64,000 bases of DNA, from contig NZ_JAGQAG010000001.1 of NCBI RefSeq assembly GCF_021405525.1, positions 3,696,001-3,760,000 of the forward strand, read 5' to 3'. The first letter of the stretch is position 1; each line of letters opens with the position of its first letter. The translations under genes and the position numbers were made by a program. This document shows positions 35,762-53,307 of the stretch, piece by piece. The notes below the pieces were generated by a model that worked only from the letters and a program-made list of their open reading frames with translations, ran no database searches and was not told the origin of the DNA. This DNA comes from Ruegeria pomeroyi (GTDB lineage: Bacteria > Pseudomonadota > Alphaproteobacteria > Rhodobacterales > Rhodobacteraceae).

Positions 35762-37879
35762 TTACGCGTATTTCGCCTGGATCTCGTCCGAGATGTTCTG
35801 CGGGACCGGATCGTAGTGGTCGAACAGCATGGTGAACTGGGCACGGCCCGACGACATCGAACGCAGGGTGTTGATGTAGCCGAACATGTTGGCCAGCGGC
35901 ACGAAGGCGTTGATCGCGATCGCGTTGCCACGGCTTTCCTGCCCGGACACCTGACCCCGACGCGACGTCAGGTCACCGATGATGCCACCAGTGTATTCCT
36001 CGGGCGTGATCACCTCGACCTTCATGATCGGTTCCAGCAGCTTGGCGCCGGCTTTCTTCATACCTTCGCGCATACCCATGCGGGCCGCGATTTCGAAGGC
36101 CAGAACGCTGGAGTCAACGTCGTGGAACTTACCGTCGATCAGGGCGACCTTGAAGTCGATCACGGGGAAACCGGCCAGCGGACCGCTATCCATGACGGAC
36201 TTGATGCCCTTTTCCACACCCGGAATGTATTCCTTGGGCACGGCACCGCCGACGATCCGGCTCTCGAAGGAGTAACCTTCGCCCGGCTCGGTCGGGGTGA
36301 TGACCAGCTTGACCTCGGCGAACTGACCCGAACCACCCGACTGTTTCTTGTGGGTGTAGGTATGCTCGACCTCTTTCGAGATGGTCTCGCGATAAGCCAC
36401 CTGCGGCGCACCGATGTTGGCCTCGACCTTGAACTCGCGCTTGAGACGGTCCACCAGGATGTCCAGGTGAAGTTCGCCCATGCCCTTCATGATGGTCTGA
36501 CCCGATTCCAGGTCGGTTTCCACGCGGAACGACGGGTCTTCGGCGGCCAGACGGGCCAGACCCTGGGACATCTTTTCCTGGTCGCCCTTGGTCTTGGGCT
36601 CGACCGCGATCTCGATCACCGGATCGGGGAAAGTCATGGTTTCCAGAACCACCGGATCCTTGGCGTCGCAAAGCGTGTCACCGGTGGTGGTGTCCTTCAG
36701 ACCGGCCAGCGCGATGATGTCGCCTGCAAAGGCTTCATCGATTTCCTCGCGGTTGTTCGAGTGCATCATCATCATCCGACCAACGCGCTCTTTCTTGCCC
36801 TTGGTCGAGTTCAGCATGGTGTCGCCCTTTTTCAGGACGCCCGAGTAAACGCGGGTAAAGGTCAGCGAGCCGACAAACGGGTCGTTCATGATTTTGAACG
36901 CCAGGCCCGAGAAGGCCATGTTGTCATCGGCGCGGCGCGCGATGTTCCGCACTTCTTCCTCGTCGCCGGGCTTGAAGCCCATGTAGTCGACAACGTCCAG
37001 CGGGCTGGGCAGATAGTCGATCACGGCGTTGAGCAGCGGCTGAACACCCTTGTTCTTGAATGCGGAGCCACCCAGAACCGGCACGAAGTGCAGCGCCAGC
37101 GTGCCCTTGCGCAGCAGTTTGCGCAGGGTCGGCACGTCAGGCTCTTCGCCTTCGAGATAGGCCATCATCGCGTCGTCGTCTTCTTCGACGGCCGCTTCGA
37201 TCATCTTGCCGCGCCATTCGTCAGCCATGTCCTTCAGGCTGTCGCGGATCGGGGCCTTGACCCAGCTTGCGCCGAGGTCTTCGCCCTGCCACAGCCATTC
37301 TTCCATGGTGACCAGGTCAACCAGGCCTTCCAGCTCGTTTTCCGCGCCGATCGGGATACCGACCGGAACCGCGCGGGCGCCGGTACGATCTTCGATCATG
37401 CGCACGCAGTTGAAGAAGTCGGCGCCGATCTTGTCCATCTTGTTGACGAACACCATGCGCGGCACCTTGTAGCGGTCAGCCTGACGCCACACGGTTTCGG
37501 TCTGGGGTTCGACACCGGCGTTGGCGTCGAGCACGCAGACGGCACCGTCGAGCACGGCCAGCGAACGCTCGACTTCGATGGTGAAGTCAACGTGGCCGGG
37601 GGTGTCGATGATGTTCAGGCGGTGCTTGGGCGTGTCGGCGGTCTGGCCGTCCTCGGTGCGCTCCCAGAAGGTGGTGGTCGCAGCCGAGGTGATGGTGATG
37701 CCGCGTTCCTGCTCCTGCTCCATCCAGTCCATGGTGGCGGCGCCGTCATGCACCTCACCAATGTTGTGGGATTTGCCGGTGTAATACAGGATACGTTCCG
37801 AGCAGGTCGTTTTGCCTGCGTCGATGTGAGCCATGATACCGAAGTTCCGGTACAGGTTCAGCGGATATTCGCGTGCCAT
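35762..37879 (-). CDS. fusA: Translation elongation factor G
   Basis: EF-G is the GTPase that drives ribosomal translocation and, with RRF, ribosome recycling. The 705-residue product begins [25 protein letters not shown]-like (G1 AHIDAGKT, residues 16-23), with DTPGHVDF (G3) and [13 protein letters not shown] (G4). Domains II to V follow, including [14 protein letters not shown] in domain IV. Length is standard. It lies between rpsG (18 bases upstream) and tuf (86 bases downstream) in the str operon. A very long antisense frame across this gene is a codon-bias shadow. Confidence 0.98.
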   Translation of the reverse strand: MAREYPLNLYRNFGIMAHIDAGKTTCSERILYYTGKSHNIGEVHDGAATMDWMEQEQERGITITSAATTTFWERTEDGQTADTPKHRLNIIDTPGHVDFTIEVERSLAVLDGAVCVLDANAGVEPQTETVWRQADRYKVPRMVFVNKMDKIGADFFNCVRMIEDRTGARAVPVGIPIGAENELEGLVDLVTMEEWLWQGEDLGASWVKAPIRDSLKDMADEWRGKMIEAAVEEDDDAMMAYLEGEEPDVPTLRKLLRKGTLALHFVPVLGGSAFKNKGVQPLLNAVIDYLPSPLDVVDYMGFKPGDEEEVRNIARRADDNMAFSGLAFKIMNDPFVGSLTFTRVYSGVLKKGDTMLNSTKGKKERVGRMMMMHSNNREEIDEAFAGDIIALAGLKDTTTGDTLCDAKDPVVLETMTFPDPVIEIAVEPKTKGDQEKMSQGLARLAAEDPSFRVETDLESGQTIMKGMGELHLDILVDRLKREFKVEANIGAPQVAYRETISKEVEHTYTHKKQSGGSGQFAEVKLVITPTEPGEGYSFESRIVGGAVPKEYIPGVEKGIKSVMDSGPLAGFPVIDFKVALIDGKFHDVDSSVLAFEIAARMGMREGMKKAGAKLLEPIMKVEVITPEEYTGGIIGDLTSRRGQVSGQESRGNAIAINAFVPLANMFGYINTLRSMSSGRAQFTMLFDHYDPVPQNISDEIQAKYA

Positions 37880-37897
37880 TGGTCTGAGCCTCTAGAA

Positions 37898-38383
<486 letters not shown>

Positions 38384-38755
38384 TTATTTGGGACGCTTCG
38401 CGCCGTATTTCGAACGACGCTGCTTACGGTCTTTGACGCCCTGGGTATCCAGAACACCGCGCAGGATGTGGTAACGCACGCCGGGAAGGTCTTTTACACG
38501 GCCGCCACGGATCAGAACAACCGAGTGCTCTTGCAGGTTGTGGCTTTCACCGGGGATGTAGGAGATCACTTCGTAACCGTTGGTCAGGCGGACCTTGGCA
38601 ACTTTACGCATTGCCGAGTTCGGTTTCTTCGGAGTGGTGGTGTAGACCCGGGTGCAGACGCCGCGTTTCTGCGGGCACTGTTCCAGGTGCTGGGACTTCG
38701 AGCGTTTTACTTTCGGCTGCCGCGGCTTGCGGATCAGCTGTTGGATCGTTGGCAT
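38384..38755 (-). CDS. rpsL: 30S ribosomal protein S12
   Basis: S12 shapes the decoding centre and affects fidelity. The start is ATG 38755 ([13 protein letters not shown]); an in-frame ATG 12 codons earlier is rejected. The 123-residue length is normal. The [10 protein letters not shown] loop keeps the lysine at the position changed in classic streptomycin-resistant mutants, so the sequence looks wild type. It is first in the str operon, with a clear promoter about 230-260 bases upstream. Confidence 0.98.
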   Translation of the reverse strand: MPTIQQLIRKPRQPKVKRSKSQHLEQCPQKRGVCTRVYTTTPKKPNSAMRKVAKVRLTNGYEVISYIPGESHNLQEHSVVLIRGGRVKDLPGVRYHILRGVLDTQGVKDRKQRRSKYGAKRPK

Positions 38756-38983
38756 TCCGGTCTTTTCCCCGTTTTGCAACACACATGTCATGCACGCGCG
38801 CTGCGTGCGGCTTAGTTTGGCGCACCTGCATCATATGCAAGCGCAAAACCCGCGAGCGTTCCCATTCCGAGGTGAACGTCGCGGTTGGTTATCAGAGGAT
38901 CGGGACGATAAAGGTGTCCGGACCTTGACCACGTCTATTTGAAATCGGTCGTGGGGCGACCCACGGTTTCCGAGATAGCGGGC

Positions 38984-39012
38984 GTAATAGGGGGAGTCGG
39001 CCAGAGTGTCAA
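38984..39012 (-). promoter_or_regulatory. Sigma70-type promoter of the rpsL-rpsG-fusA-tuf operon
   Basis: On the minus strand TTGACA (39007-39012) is followed after exactly 17 bases by TATTAC (38984-38989). This gives a start near 38977 and a leader of about 220 nt before rpsL. It is the best consensus promoter seen in the window. The rest of the 328-base gap 38756-39083 shows no gene; it holds the rpsL leader and the short upstream region of the plus-strand glycosyltransferase. Confidence 0.65.
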
Positions 39013-39083
39013 CAGCCCACCCCGGTTGCCAAGGCTGTAGCACCCTGCCAAAGTCGCGACGCAGTGTCGAGAAGGTTTTTTTC

Positions 39084-39905
39084 ATGGACAGCAGAGACAT
39101 GCAGGCCATCGGCCTGTGCCGGTTCTCTTACCCTGCGATCGGCGGGTTCCAGGTCGAACACGAGACCATCGAGAAGCGTATCTCCTATCTCTATGCCGAA
39201 GATCGGCTGGAGGAACGGTTTCAGCTTCTGGAAACCGTCGCACTGCCCTGTTTGCGAGAGCAGACGGATCAGAATTTCGAGCTGATCGTAGTGATCGGCG
39301 ACACCCTGCCAAAGCGGCATGGCGACCGGCTGCACGACCTGACCTCGAACATGCCGCAGGTTCGGATCGTGGTCGAACCGCCGCGTCCGCAACGCGAGTT
39401 GATGAAAAAGCTGCTGAACAGCGCCCGCACAGACCCATCCAAGCCCTGCCTGCAATTCCGTTATGATGACGATGATGCCGTGTCGGTCGATTTCATCGAA
39501 CGGTTCCGCAATACGCTGAACGACTGTCGCGGCCTTGTGACCACGAACCGTACCGTGGCCGTCGATTTCAATCGGGGTTACGTGGCCGAACTTGGCGCCG
39601 ACGGGATTGCCGCCACCGAAACGGTGCGCAACCTCTATGTCGCTTCGCTGGGAATGTATGTGAAAGGCGGCTGCAAGCTGACGATCATGAACTTCGCGCA
39701 TGAGAAGATCGGGCGCTTCATGCCTGTCATCAGCGTAACCGATGCGCCCATGTGGGTCCGCAGTCACAACGGGTTTAACGACTCGCGCCAGAAAAAGGTC
39801 AAACCGGTGCCGGTCGAACCGTTGACCGAAGATCAGAAAGCGGAATTTGCCGCCCGCTTCGCGATCCGCGAGGATCACGTCAAACGCGTCTTTTCGGGGG
39901 GCTGA
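39084..39905 (+). CDS. Putative rhamnosyl-transferase-like glycosyltransferase (first of tandem pair)
   Basis: This is a GT-A-type protein resembling the Rhamno_transf family. The 273 residues from ATG 39084 include IGLCRFSYPAIGGFQVEHE near the N-terminus, DRLEERFQLLETVALPCLREQ, FELIVVIGD and a DDDD metal-binding cluster at residues 128-131 (FRYDDDDAVS). ISVTDAPMWVRSHNGFNDSR follows. GAGAAGG lies upstream of the start. The next gene is a paralogue starting two bases after its stop. The sugar and acceptor are unknown; a surface-polysaccharide role is likely but not shown. Confidence 0.75.
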   Translation: MDSRDMQAIGLCRFSYPAIGGFQVEHETIEKRISYLYAEDRLEERFQLLETVALPCLREQTDQNFELIVVIGDTLPKRHGDRLHDLTSNMPQVRIVVEPPRPQRELMKKLLNSARTDPSKPCLQFRYDDDDAVSVDFIERFRNTLNDCRGLVTTNRTVAVDFNRGYVAELGADGIAATETVRNLYVASLGMYVKGGCKLTIMNFAHEKIGRFMPVISVTDAPMWVRSHNGFNDSRQKKVKPVPVEPLTEDQKAEFAARFAIREDHVKRVFSGG

Positions 39906-39907
39906 GC

Positions 39908-40723
39908 ATGCAGGTTCTGGGTCTTTGCCGGTTCAGCTATCTTGGCCATGGCGGGTTCAAGGTGATGCACGAAACGCTGGACGAACGGCGCGCCTATCTC
40001 TATGCGCCTGCCCGGATGGAGGACCGGTTCCGCCAGTTCGAGGCGATCACCCTGCCCTCGGTCGCGGGACAGACCGACCCGGATTTCGAGTTTCTGGTGG
40101 TGATCGGCGAATGCTTTCCCGACAGCTACCGGGCCCGGCTGGAGGGTCTGGTGCGGGACGTCCCGCAGGTCCGGATCCGCGCCTATCCGCCGCTGCGCCA
40201 CCGTACCGCCATGGCGCAGGCGCTCGACGATCACCGCCACGACATCGATGCGCCCTGCCTGCAATTCCGGTTGGATGACGATGACGGCATGGCCCGCGAT
40301 TTCGTCGCCCGCTATCGCGAGGTCGCCGCAGATACCGAAGCGCTCTGGCGCAAACACCCGGCGGTGGCGGTCGATTTCAATACCGGCTACGTGTTTCGCT
40401 GTGGCCAACGCGGGATCGAGGTCAGCCCGTTCCAGTTCGCCTACAGCGCCATCGCGCTTGGGGTGATCGTTGCCCCCGGTCATCGTGAGGGCATCATGCA
40501 TTTCGGTCATCACAAACTATGGACCGTCATGCCCACGATCACGGTCCCCGGCGAGGACATGTTGCTGCGCGGCCATAACGACTTTAACGATTCCCGCGCC
40601 AAGCCGGGTGCCAAACAGTTCCGCTATCAACCCCTTGATGCGGATGAAGAGGCTTATTTCAAGGCCCGCTTCAATATCGACAATGCCCGCGTGCGCGAGA
40701 TCTTCTCAGCTCCGCCGCCGTGA
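39908..40723 (+). CDS. Putative rhamnosyl-transferase-like glycosyltransferase (second of tandem pair)
   Basis: This is a paralogue of the preceding gene with the same blocks: LGLCRFSYLGHGGFKVMHET, DRFRQFEAITLPSVAGQTDP, FEFLVVIGE, a DDDD cluster at residues 123-126 (FRLDDDDGMA) and ITVPGEDMLLRGHNDFNDSR. It is 271 residues and starts two bases after the upstream stop, so the pair is cotranslated. Divergence between copies is considerable, suggesting different acceptors. Its 3' end overlaps the convergent DMT exporter by 18 bases. Confidence 0.75.
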   Translation: MQVLGLCRFSYLGHGGFKVMHETLDERRAYLYAPARMEDRFRQFEAITLPSVAGQTDPDFEFLVVIGECFPDSYRARLEGLVRDVPQVRIRAYPPLRHRTAMAQALDDHRHDIDAPCLQFRLDDDDGMARDFVARYREVAADTEALWRKHPAVAVDFNTGYVFRCGQRGIEVSPFQFAYSAIALGVIVAPGHREGIMHFGHHKLWTVMPTITVPGEDMLLRGHNDFNDSRAKPGAKQFRYQPLDADEEAYFKARFNIDNARVREIFSAPPP

Positions 40724-41575
40724 CGCCCGTTCGCGGAACAGGGTAAACAGCCCAGTCGCCACCACCAGCGCCACCCCGGCCATGGTCAGCGGATCGGGCC
40801 AGTCGCCAAAGACGAGCCACCCCAGAACCAGCGCCCAGATCAGGCTCGAATAGCGAAACGGCGCGACAAAGCCGACCTCACCGATCCGCATCACCATCAC
40901 GCTGAACAGATAACCGCCCAGAACCAGCAGCGAGGCCGCCAGCAGTCCCAGGGACAGGTCCGTTCTCAAGGGAATCCAATCCACTGTCAGCGACCCTACG
41001 AGCCCGAAGCACATCACCGACACGGCCGTGGCCAGCGTGACCGTCAGCGAAGGCACCTGCGACGACATCCGCCGCGTTACCAGGTCACGCGCGGTGACGC
41101 AGATCACCGCCGCCATCGCATAGATCGCATGAAGCGTGAACCCGTCCGGCCCCGGTCGCACGATCAGCAGCATGCCACAAAAACCAAGACCGATCGCCAG
41201 CATCCGCCGCCATCCAACCTGTTCGCCAAAGAACAGGGCCGCCCCGAGTGTCACGGTCAACGGCAACATTTGCAGCACCGCCGTCACATTCGCCAGCGGC
41301 ATGTTCAGCAGCGCGGTAAGAAAGAAGTAGGTGGCGCCGATCTCGGACAGGCAGCGCAATGCCACCAGCATCCTGTCGCGGCGCCCAAACCGCAGGTGGA
41401 GCGCCCCCAGATGCCGCGCCATGAAATAGATCCAGACCGCCGACAAACCGCTGCGCAGGACCAGAATCTGGAACAGCGGCATCTCGGCGCCCAGCAGTTT
41501 CACAACCGTGTCGTTGCAGGTGAATGCCGCCATGCTCGCCATCATCAGAAGCGCGCCGCGCATATTGGGTGACAT
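40706..41575 (-). CDS. DMT-superfamily transporter (EamA domains)
   Basis: This is a ten-helix drug/metabolite transporter of 289 residues with two EamA repeats. The first covers about residues 6-135 (MMASMAAFTCNDTVVKLLGA start; GEQVGWRRMLAIGLGFCGML) and the second about 150-280 (APFRYSSLIWALVLGWLVFGD). Members export amino acids, nucleosides or other metabolites. The 118-base leader contains a long inverted repeat that pairs with the region just before the ATG (41579-41657). It is in line with the MFS gene upstream, and may be cotranscribed. Confidence 0.85.
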   Translation of the reverse strand: MSPNMRGALLMMASMAAFTCNDTVVKLLGAEMPLFQILVLRSGLSAVWIYFMARHLGALHLRFGRRDRMLVALRCLSEIGATYFFLTALLNMPLANVTAVLQMLPLTVTLGAALFFGEQVGWRRMLAIGLGFCGMLLIVRPGPDGFTLHAIYAMAAVICVTARDLVTRRMSSQVPSLTVTLATAVSVMCFGLVGSLTVDWIPLRTDLSLGLLAASLLVLGGYLFSVMVMRIGEVGFVAPFRYSSLIWALVLGWLVFGDWPDPLTMAGVALVVATGLFTLFRERASRRRS

Positions 41576-41578
41576 AAC

Positions 41579-41657
41579 CTGGCCTCGCCAAATGGAATAG
41601 GCCGGTACCGGTCTCCGAGGCCGCGCACTGGCTGCGTTTCATTTCTGGCGAGGCCAG
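41579..41657 (-). promoter_or_regulatory. Long inverted repeat covering the DMT exporter start region
   Basis: CTGGCCTCGCCA (41579-41590) and TGGCGAGGCCAG (41646-41657) are exact 12-bp inverted copies 55 bases apart, with an inner CCGGTACCGG palindrome at 41602-41611. In the minus-strand RNA the promoter-proximal copy of the repeat can pair with GGCGAGGCCAGG directly before the exporter ATG, hiding the only purine-rich ribosome-binding sequence. It could be a regulatory leader, a terminator of the upstream MFS gene or a small inserted element (AAC flanks both ends). Confidence 0.45.
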
Positions 41658-41693
41658 AACGAAATGGCAAGTCGCCACATTTCGGGCCCGCGC

Positions 41694-42866
41694 CTATTCG
41701 CGTCGGCGGCGCCACCATAACCAGAGATGCAGTGAGATACCCGCCAGATAGATCAGGATCACCGCCGCCAGCAACGCTCCGGTTCCCCAAGCGGCCAGCA
41801 CCAGCAACAGCAGCGGTGTGCCCAGCGTGTTGCCCAGATTGCCCATCTGCGCCAGCGCCCCATTCGCCAGCGCCCGATCCTGCGCCGAGGTGTTAAGCGC
41901 GGGAATCGCGGCAAAGCTCGCCCCCTGGACCAGGCCCAGTGTCGCAAAGAGCGCCACGCACAGAACCGGCGTGGCCACCCCCAGCCAGAACCCCGACAGC
42001 ACCAGCGCCGACAGGCCAAAGCCCGCGATCACAACGCCAGTAGCCGGCCAGCGTCGCAACAGCGGGGTCACCACCAACAGCGCCACCGCAATACTGGTCA
42101 AGGGCATCACGCCCACGATGGTCGCCCGCAGATTTTCCGGCAACAGCGGCGGCAGGATCGCCACCAGCGAAACGAAGGTCAGCGTATAGAACAGCCAGCC
42201 CGCCGCCGGCGCGGCAATGCGCGGCGAACCATAGGCCGAGAGGTGCCGGGCAAGCAGGTCACGCGGGCGCAGGCTGTTTTCCGCGTCGGCGGCGGTCTCG
42301 TCGGCAGGCAGCAGTCTCCAGACCGCAACCGCCAGCATCACCATCGCGCCCCCGTGACACAGGAACAGGCCCGCCACCCCATGCGTCTGCGCCCAGGGCA
42401 GGCCGATCCAGGCGACCAGCGCAAAGGCGACGCCAAAAAAGGTACTCCACAAGGTCATGGCAAAGTTGCGCAGCGGCTCGGGGGCAATCTGCGCAATCAG
42501 GGTGGGTGCGGCCACTACGATGGCCAGATGGGAAAGCCCCTCGATCATGCGGCTGGCCAGCATCAGTGCAAATGCGGGCTGTGTGGCCTGCCACAGCGAC
42601 ATGAGCGCGCCCAAGGCAAGACCCGCCACCAGCAACCGGCGACAGCCATAACGCGCGGTCAGAAGGCCCGCCACCATGCCAAAGAGAATACCAAAGAGGC
42701 TGATCACGGAGAGCAGCCAGCCCTGCCCCGCGCCCGCATCGGGATAGAGTTGCCTGACCAAGTCAAAGGGTACCGCGATCTTGGCAAATTGCCCCGCAGC
42801 ACCCAGCCCTGCCAGCCAAAGCAGCAGGATCAGGGGCAACGGGGGCAAGGTCAGTTTCGGGCGCAT
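41694..42866 (-). CDS. MFS transporter
   Basis: This is a major facilitator of 390 residues from ATG 42866 (MRPKLTLPPLPLILLLWLAG), with twelve hydrophobic segments and an MFS loop between helices 2 and 3 (GLLTARYGCRRLLVAG). A GTG at 42902, three bases beyond the stop of the regulator gene, is an alternative start without a visible ribosome-binding site. It follows an XRE-type regulator gene on the same strand, so expression may be controlled by it. Substrate unknown. Confidence 0.82.
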   Translation of the reverse strand: MRPKLTLPPLPLILLLWLAGLGAAGQFAKIAVPFDLVRQLYPDAGAGQGWLLSVISLFGILFGMVAGLLTARYGCRRLLVAGLALGALMSLWQATQPAFALMLASRMIEGLSHLAIVVAAPTLIAQIAPEPLRNFAMTLWSTFFGVAFALVAWIGLPWAQTHGVAGLFLCHGGAMVMLAVAVWRLLPADETAADAENSLRPRDLLARHLSAYGSPRIAAPAAGWLFYTLTFVSLVAILPPLLPENLRATIVGVMPLTSIAVALLVVTPLLRRWPATGVVIAGFGLSALVLSGFWLGVATPVLCVALFATLGLVQGASFAAIPALNTSAQDRALANGALAQMGNLGNTLGTPLLLLVLAAWGTGALLAAVILIYLAGISLHLWLWWRRRRE

Positions 42867-42905
42867 GATCCCGCGATACCCCGCCAGGGCATCACGCGCC
42901 ACGTA

Positions 42906-43475
42906 TTAATTATGCGGGCTTTGCGCCTGCGAGCAGAGCCGGACCGGCGTGCCGTCGGAAAGATAGAGCCGCTCCCACAAGAGACCGCCCTCGACCACGG
43001 TCAGCGCGTCATAAACCCGGCGGCTGGTATGGAACAGCCGGGGGTTCGGCGTCTGGCTCTCCCACCAGTCCGATCCGTCCAGAGCCGCCTCGGCGGCCTG
43101 GATCTCGACCGTGGCATAAGGCCAGAGCGATTGTCCCAGCAGGGCCCGCTGCGATTGCCGCCATTGCCGCGCGCGGGACGGGGAATAGGCCAGACAGACA
43201 TGATTGGCCTCGTCCACAAGATGCAGGCAGTCCGATGAATGCTCGACCAGTCGACGCAGCACAGCATCGTCGCAGACATCCCGTGTCAACAACTCCAGCG
43301 CGCGGCGGCGGGTTGCCCCGTCTGGCAGCTGCGTCCCCGCCTCCCAGCGCGAAACGGTGGCTTGGCTGGTATCCAGCGCCTCGGCCAGCGCCGCCTGTTT
43401 CATCGACCGCGCCCGCCGCAAACGGCGCAACCGGGGGCCAAAGCCGGGCAAATCCCGGAGCATGGGTTCGGGCAT
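42906..43475 (-). CDS. XRE-family regulator with PAS-like C-terminal region
   Basis: The 189-residue product has an HTH_3 domain at about residues 13-66 (LRRLRRARSMKQAALAEALD, SQATVSRWEAGTQLP). A roughly 110-residue C-terminal part (SSDCLHLVDEANHVCLAYSPSR and onward to LWERLYLSDGTPVRL) looks PAS-like by its alternation of strands and aromatic residues. Such proteins sense small ligands. It lies directly upstream of the MFS gene on the same strand and is separated from rpoC by a strong terminator, so it probably regulates the exporter. Confidence 0.72.
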   Translation of the reverse strand: MPEPMLRDLPGFGPRLRRLRRARSMKQAALAEALDTSQATVSRWEAGTQLPDGATRRRALELLTRDVCDDAVLRRLVEHSSDCLHLVDEANHVCLAYSPSRARQWRQSQRALLGQSLWPYATVEIQAAEAALDGSDWWESQTPNPRLFHTSRRVYDALTVVEGGLLWERLYLSDGTPVRLCSQAQSPHN

Positions 43476-43520
43476 GTCACACCTCCTGCACCACCCATTC
43501 TACGACCGCTTGCACAAAGA

Positions 43521-43555
43521 AAAACCCCCGTGCGCGGCACGGGGGTTTTTCTCGT
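43521..43555 (-). terminator. Rho-independent terminator of rpoBC
   Basis: AAAACCCCCGTGC-gcg-GCACGGGGGTTTT is a 13-pair perfect hairpin; on the minus strand it is followed by TTTTTCTTTG. It lies 16-50 bases beyond the rpoC stop and insulates rpoBC from the downstream XRE gene. A-tracts and T-tracts on both sides would let it work in both directions. Confidence 0.85.
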
Positions 43556-43570
43556 TCACATGCGATTGGA

Positions 43571-47812
<4,242 letters not shown>

Positions 47813-47849
47813 TTGTGTACCTCAAATTCGTGCGGATGATGGGGGGAGG

Positions 47850-47878
47850 CCCCACATTTTTCGACGAAAAATGTGGGG
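47850..47878. repeat. CG-centred palindrome in rpoB-rpoC gap (first)
   Basis: CCCCACATTTTTCG-A-CGAAAAATGTGGGG is a perfect inverted repeat with 14-bp arms around one base. It lies between rpoB and rpoC, 37 bases before the rpoC ATG, and is adjacent to a second palindrome with the same TTTTCGACGAAAA core. No T-tract follows on the minus strand, so full termination is unlikely. Confidence 0.7.
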
Positions 47879-47880
47879 TC

Positions 47881-47901
47881 GAGAATTTTCGACGAAAATT
47901 C

Positions 47902-47903
<2 letters not shown>
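47881..47903. repeat. CG-centred palindrome overlapping the rpoB stop (second)
   Basis: GAGAATTTTCG-A-CGAAAATTCTC is a perfect 11-bp-arm inverted repeat whose right arm includes the last bases of rpoB (stop at 47902-47904). It shares the TTTTCGACGAAAA core with the neighbour two bases away. The two would form adjacent hairpins in the rpoBC message. Confidence 0.7.
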
Positions 47904-52038
<4,135 letters not shown>

Positions 52039-52267
52039 GTCAGATGTCACCTTTCAGTTTCTCACCGGTCAAGGGCACCGCCGGGCCCCGGCGCCTTGAC
52101 CATTCGAGACGGAGCGTTTCGGATCAATTCATGGCCACCGTCCCGAGTGGCGGCCTCCCGATCCGTGAACCGCGCCTTAGAAAACACCCTGCCGCAAGGG
52201 TCCTTTCTAAGACAGGTTCGGCTGGGCCCGGATTTCCCGGGTCCAGCCTCGTAGTTTCGGAGCGCAA

Positions 52268-52290
52268 CCGGAATTTTGCAAAAATTCCGG
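52268..52290. repeat. Hairpin in rplL-rpoB gap (first)
   Basis: CCGGAATTTT-gca-AAAATTCCGG is a ten-pair perfect hairpin, 42 bases past the rplL stop. With its neighbour it sits where E. coli has a partial terminator between rplL and rpoB. There is no long T-tract after it on the minus strand. Confidence 0.6.
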
Positions 52291-52291
52291 C

Positions 52292-52314
52292 CCGTTTTCC
52301 GTGTCGGAAAACGG
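52292..52314. repeat. Hairpin in rplL-rpoB gap (second)
   Basis: CCGTTTTCC-gtgtc-GGAAAACGG is a nine-pair perfect hairpin next to the preceding one and 18 bases after the rplL stop. The rest of the 293-base gap between rplL and rpoB shows no gene; it contains only these hairpins and the rpoB ribosome-binding region. Confidence 0.6.
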
Positions 52315-52331
52315 CTCCTGACCGATCGGCC

Positions 52332-52709
52332 TTAGGCCAGCTCGACCTCGGCGCCAGCTGCTTCCAGCTTTGCCTTGATCTCTTCGGCTTCTGCCTTGGC
52401 AACGCCTTCTTTGATCTTGCCGCCGGCTTCGACCAGGTCCTTGGCTTCTTTCAGGCCCAGACCGGTGATGCCGCGAACTTCTTTGATCACGTTGATTTTC
52501 GAAGCGCCGGCGTTCTTCAGAACGACGTCGAATTCGGTCTTTTCTTCTTCGGCCGCTGCGCCGGCGTCGCCGCCTGCCGCTGCCATCATCACGGCGCCGC
52601 CAGCTGCGGGCTCAATGCCGTATTCATCCTTCAGGATGGTTTTCAGTTCCTGTGCTTCCAGCAGGGTCAGACCCACGATGCTTTCTGCGAGTGCTTTCAG
52701 ATCAGCCAT
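52332..52709 (-). CDS. rplL: 50S ribosomal protein L7/L12
   Basis: L7/L12 forms the dimeric stalk that recruits translation GTPases. The 125-residue sequence has the N-terminal dimerisation part ([20 protein letters not shown]), an Ala-rich hinge (about residues 38-55) and the conserved C-terminal domain ([40 protein letters not shown]). It lies 79 bases after rplJ. Length and sequence are typical. Confidence 0.98.
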   Translation of the reverse strand: MADLKALAESIVGLTLLEAQELKTILKDEYGIEPAAGGAVMMAAAGGDAGAAAEEEKTEFDVVLKNAGASKINVIKEVRGITGLGLKEAKDLVEAGGKIKEGVAKAEAEEIKAKLEAAGAEVELA

Positions 52710-52788
52710 TTTATCAGCTCTTTCCGTTTACAGTGTGTGTTCCAACGTCAGGGCATATGCCCCACGCAGATCATTCAGTGCCAACCGC

Positions 52789-53307
52789 TTACGCAGCTTC
52801 CGCCTTCTCGATGATGGTGGAAAGGATGCCAGCGATATTGCTTGCAGGTGCGCCAATCGCGCCAGCGATGTTCGAAGCAGGTGCGCCAATGCAGGACACG
52901 ATCTGAGCAATGAGCTCTTCACGCGACGGCATTTTCGACACGGCTTCGACGCCGGCACGGTCCAGAGCGTTCTCGCCCATTGCACCGCCGAGGATCTCAA
53001 ATTTCTTGTTATCCTTGGCGAAGCCCTCGGCCACCTTGGCTGCTGCCACGGGGTCCTCGGAATAGGTCAGAACGGTCATACCCGTCAGCAGGTCGGCCAT
53101 GTTTGCACACGGCTTACCCTCAAGGGCGATTTTGGCGAGCCTGTTCTTGGCAACACGCACAGACCCACCCGCTTCGCGCGCACGCGCGCGCAGGTCCTGC
53201 ATCTCGGCAACTGTCAGACCGGCGTAGTGAGCAACCACCACGACGCCAGAGCTTTCGAAGATCTGGCCGAGTTCCTCGACCACTTTCTCTTTCTGGGCTC
53301 TATCCAC
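52789..53307 (-). CDS. rplJ: 50S ribosomal protein L10
   Basis: L10 anchors L7/L12 dimers to the ribosome and, with them, represses its own operon by binding the leader. I set the start at GTG 53307 because GGAGAG lies four bases upstream and the product then begins [20 protein letters not shown], matching alphaproteobacterial L10. The ATG at 53337 would add ten unrelated residues. The 172-residue protein contains [20 protein letters not shown] and [13 protein letters not shown]. It is followed by rplL. The rplK-rplA pair lies 2.3 kb upstream instead of next to it. Confidence 0.96.
   Translation of the reverse strand: MDRAQKEKVVEELGQIFESSGVVVVAHYAGLTVAEMQDLRARAREAGGSVRVAKNRLAKIALEGKPCANMADLLTGMTVLTYSEDPVAAAKVAEGFAKDNKKFEILGGAMGENALDRAGVEAVSKMPSREELIAQIVSCIGAPASNIAGAIGAPASNIAGILSTIIEKAEAA

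Noticed and set aside
38756-39083. Small genes in the gap upstream of rpsL
   Set aside because: Short frames of 60-105 codons overlap the str promoter and leader and lack ribosome-binding sites.
41576-41693. Insertion sequence or MITE between MFS and DMT genes
   Set aside because: There is only one 12-bp inverted pair with a 3-bp flanking match (AAC) and no transposase or second copy in the window, so I list it as a leader structure instead.
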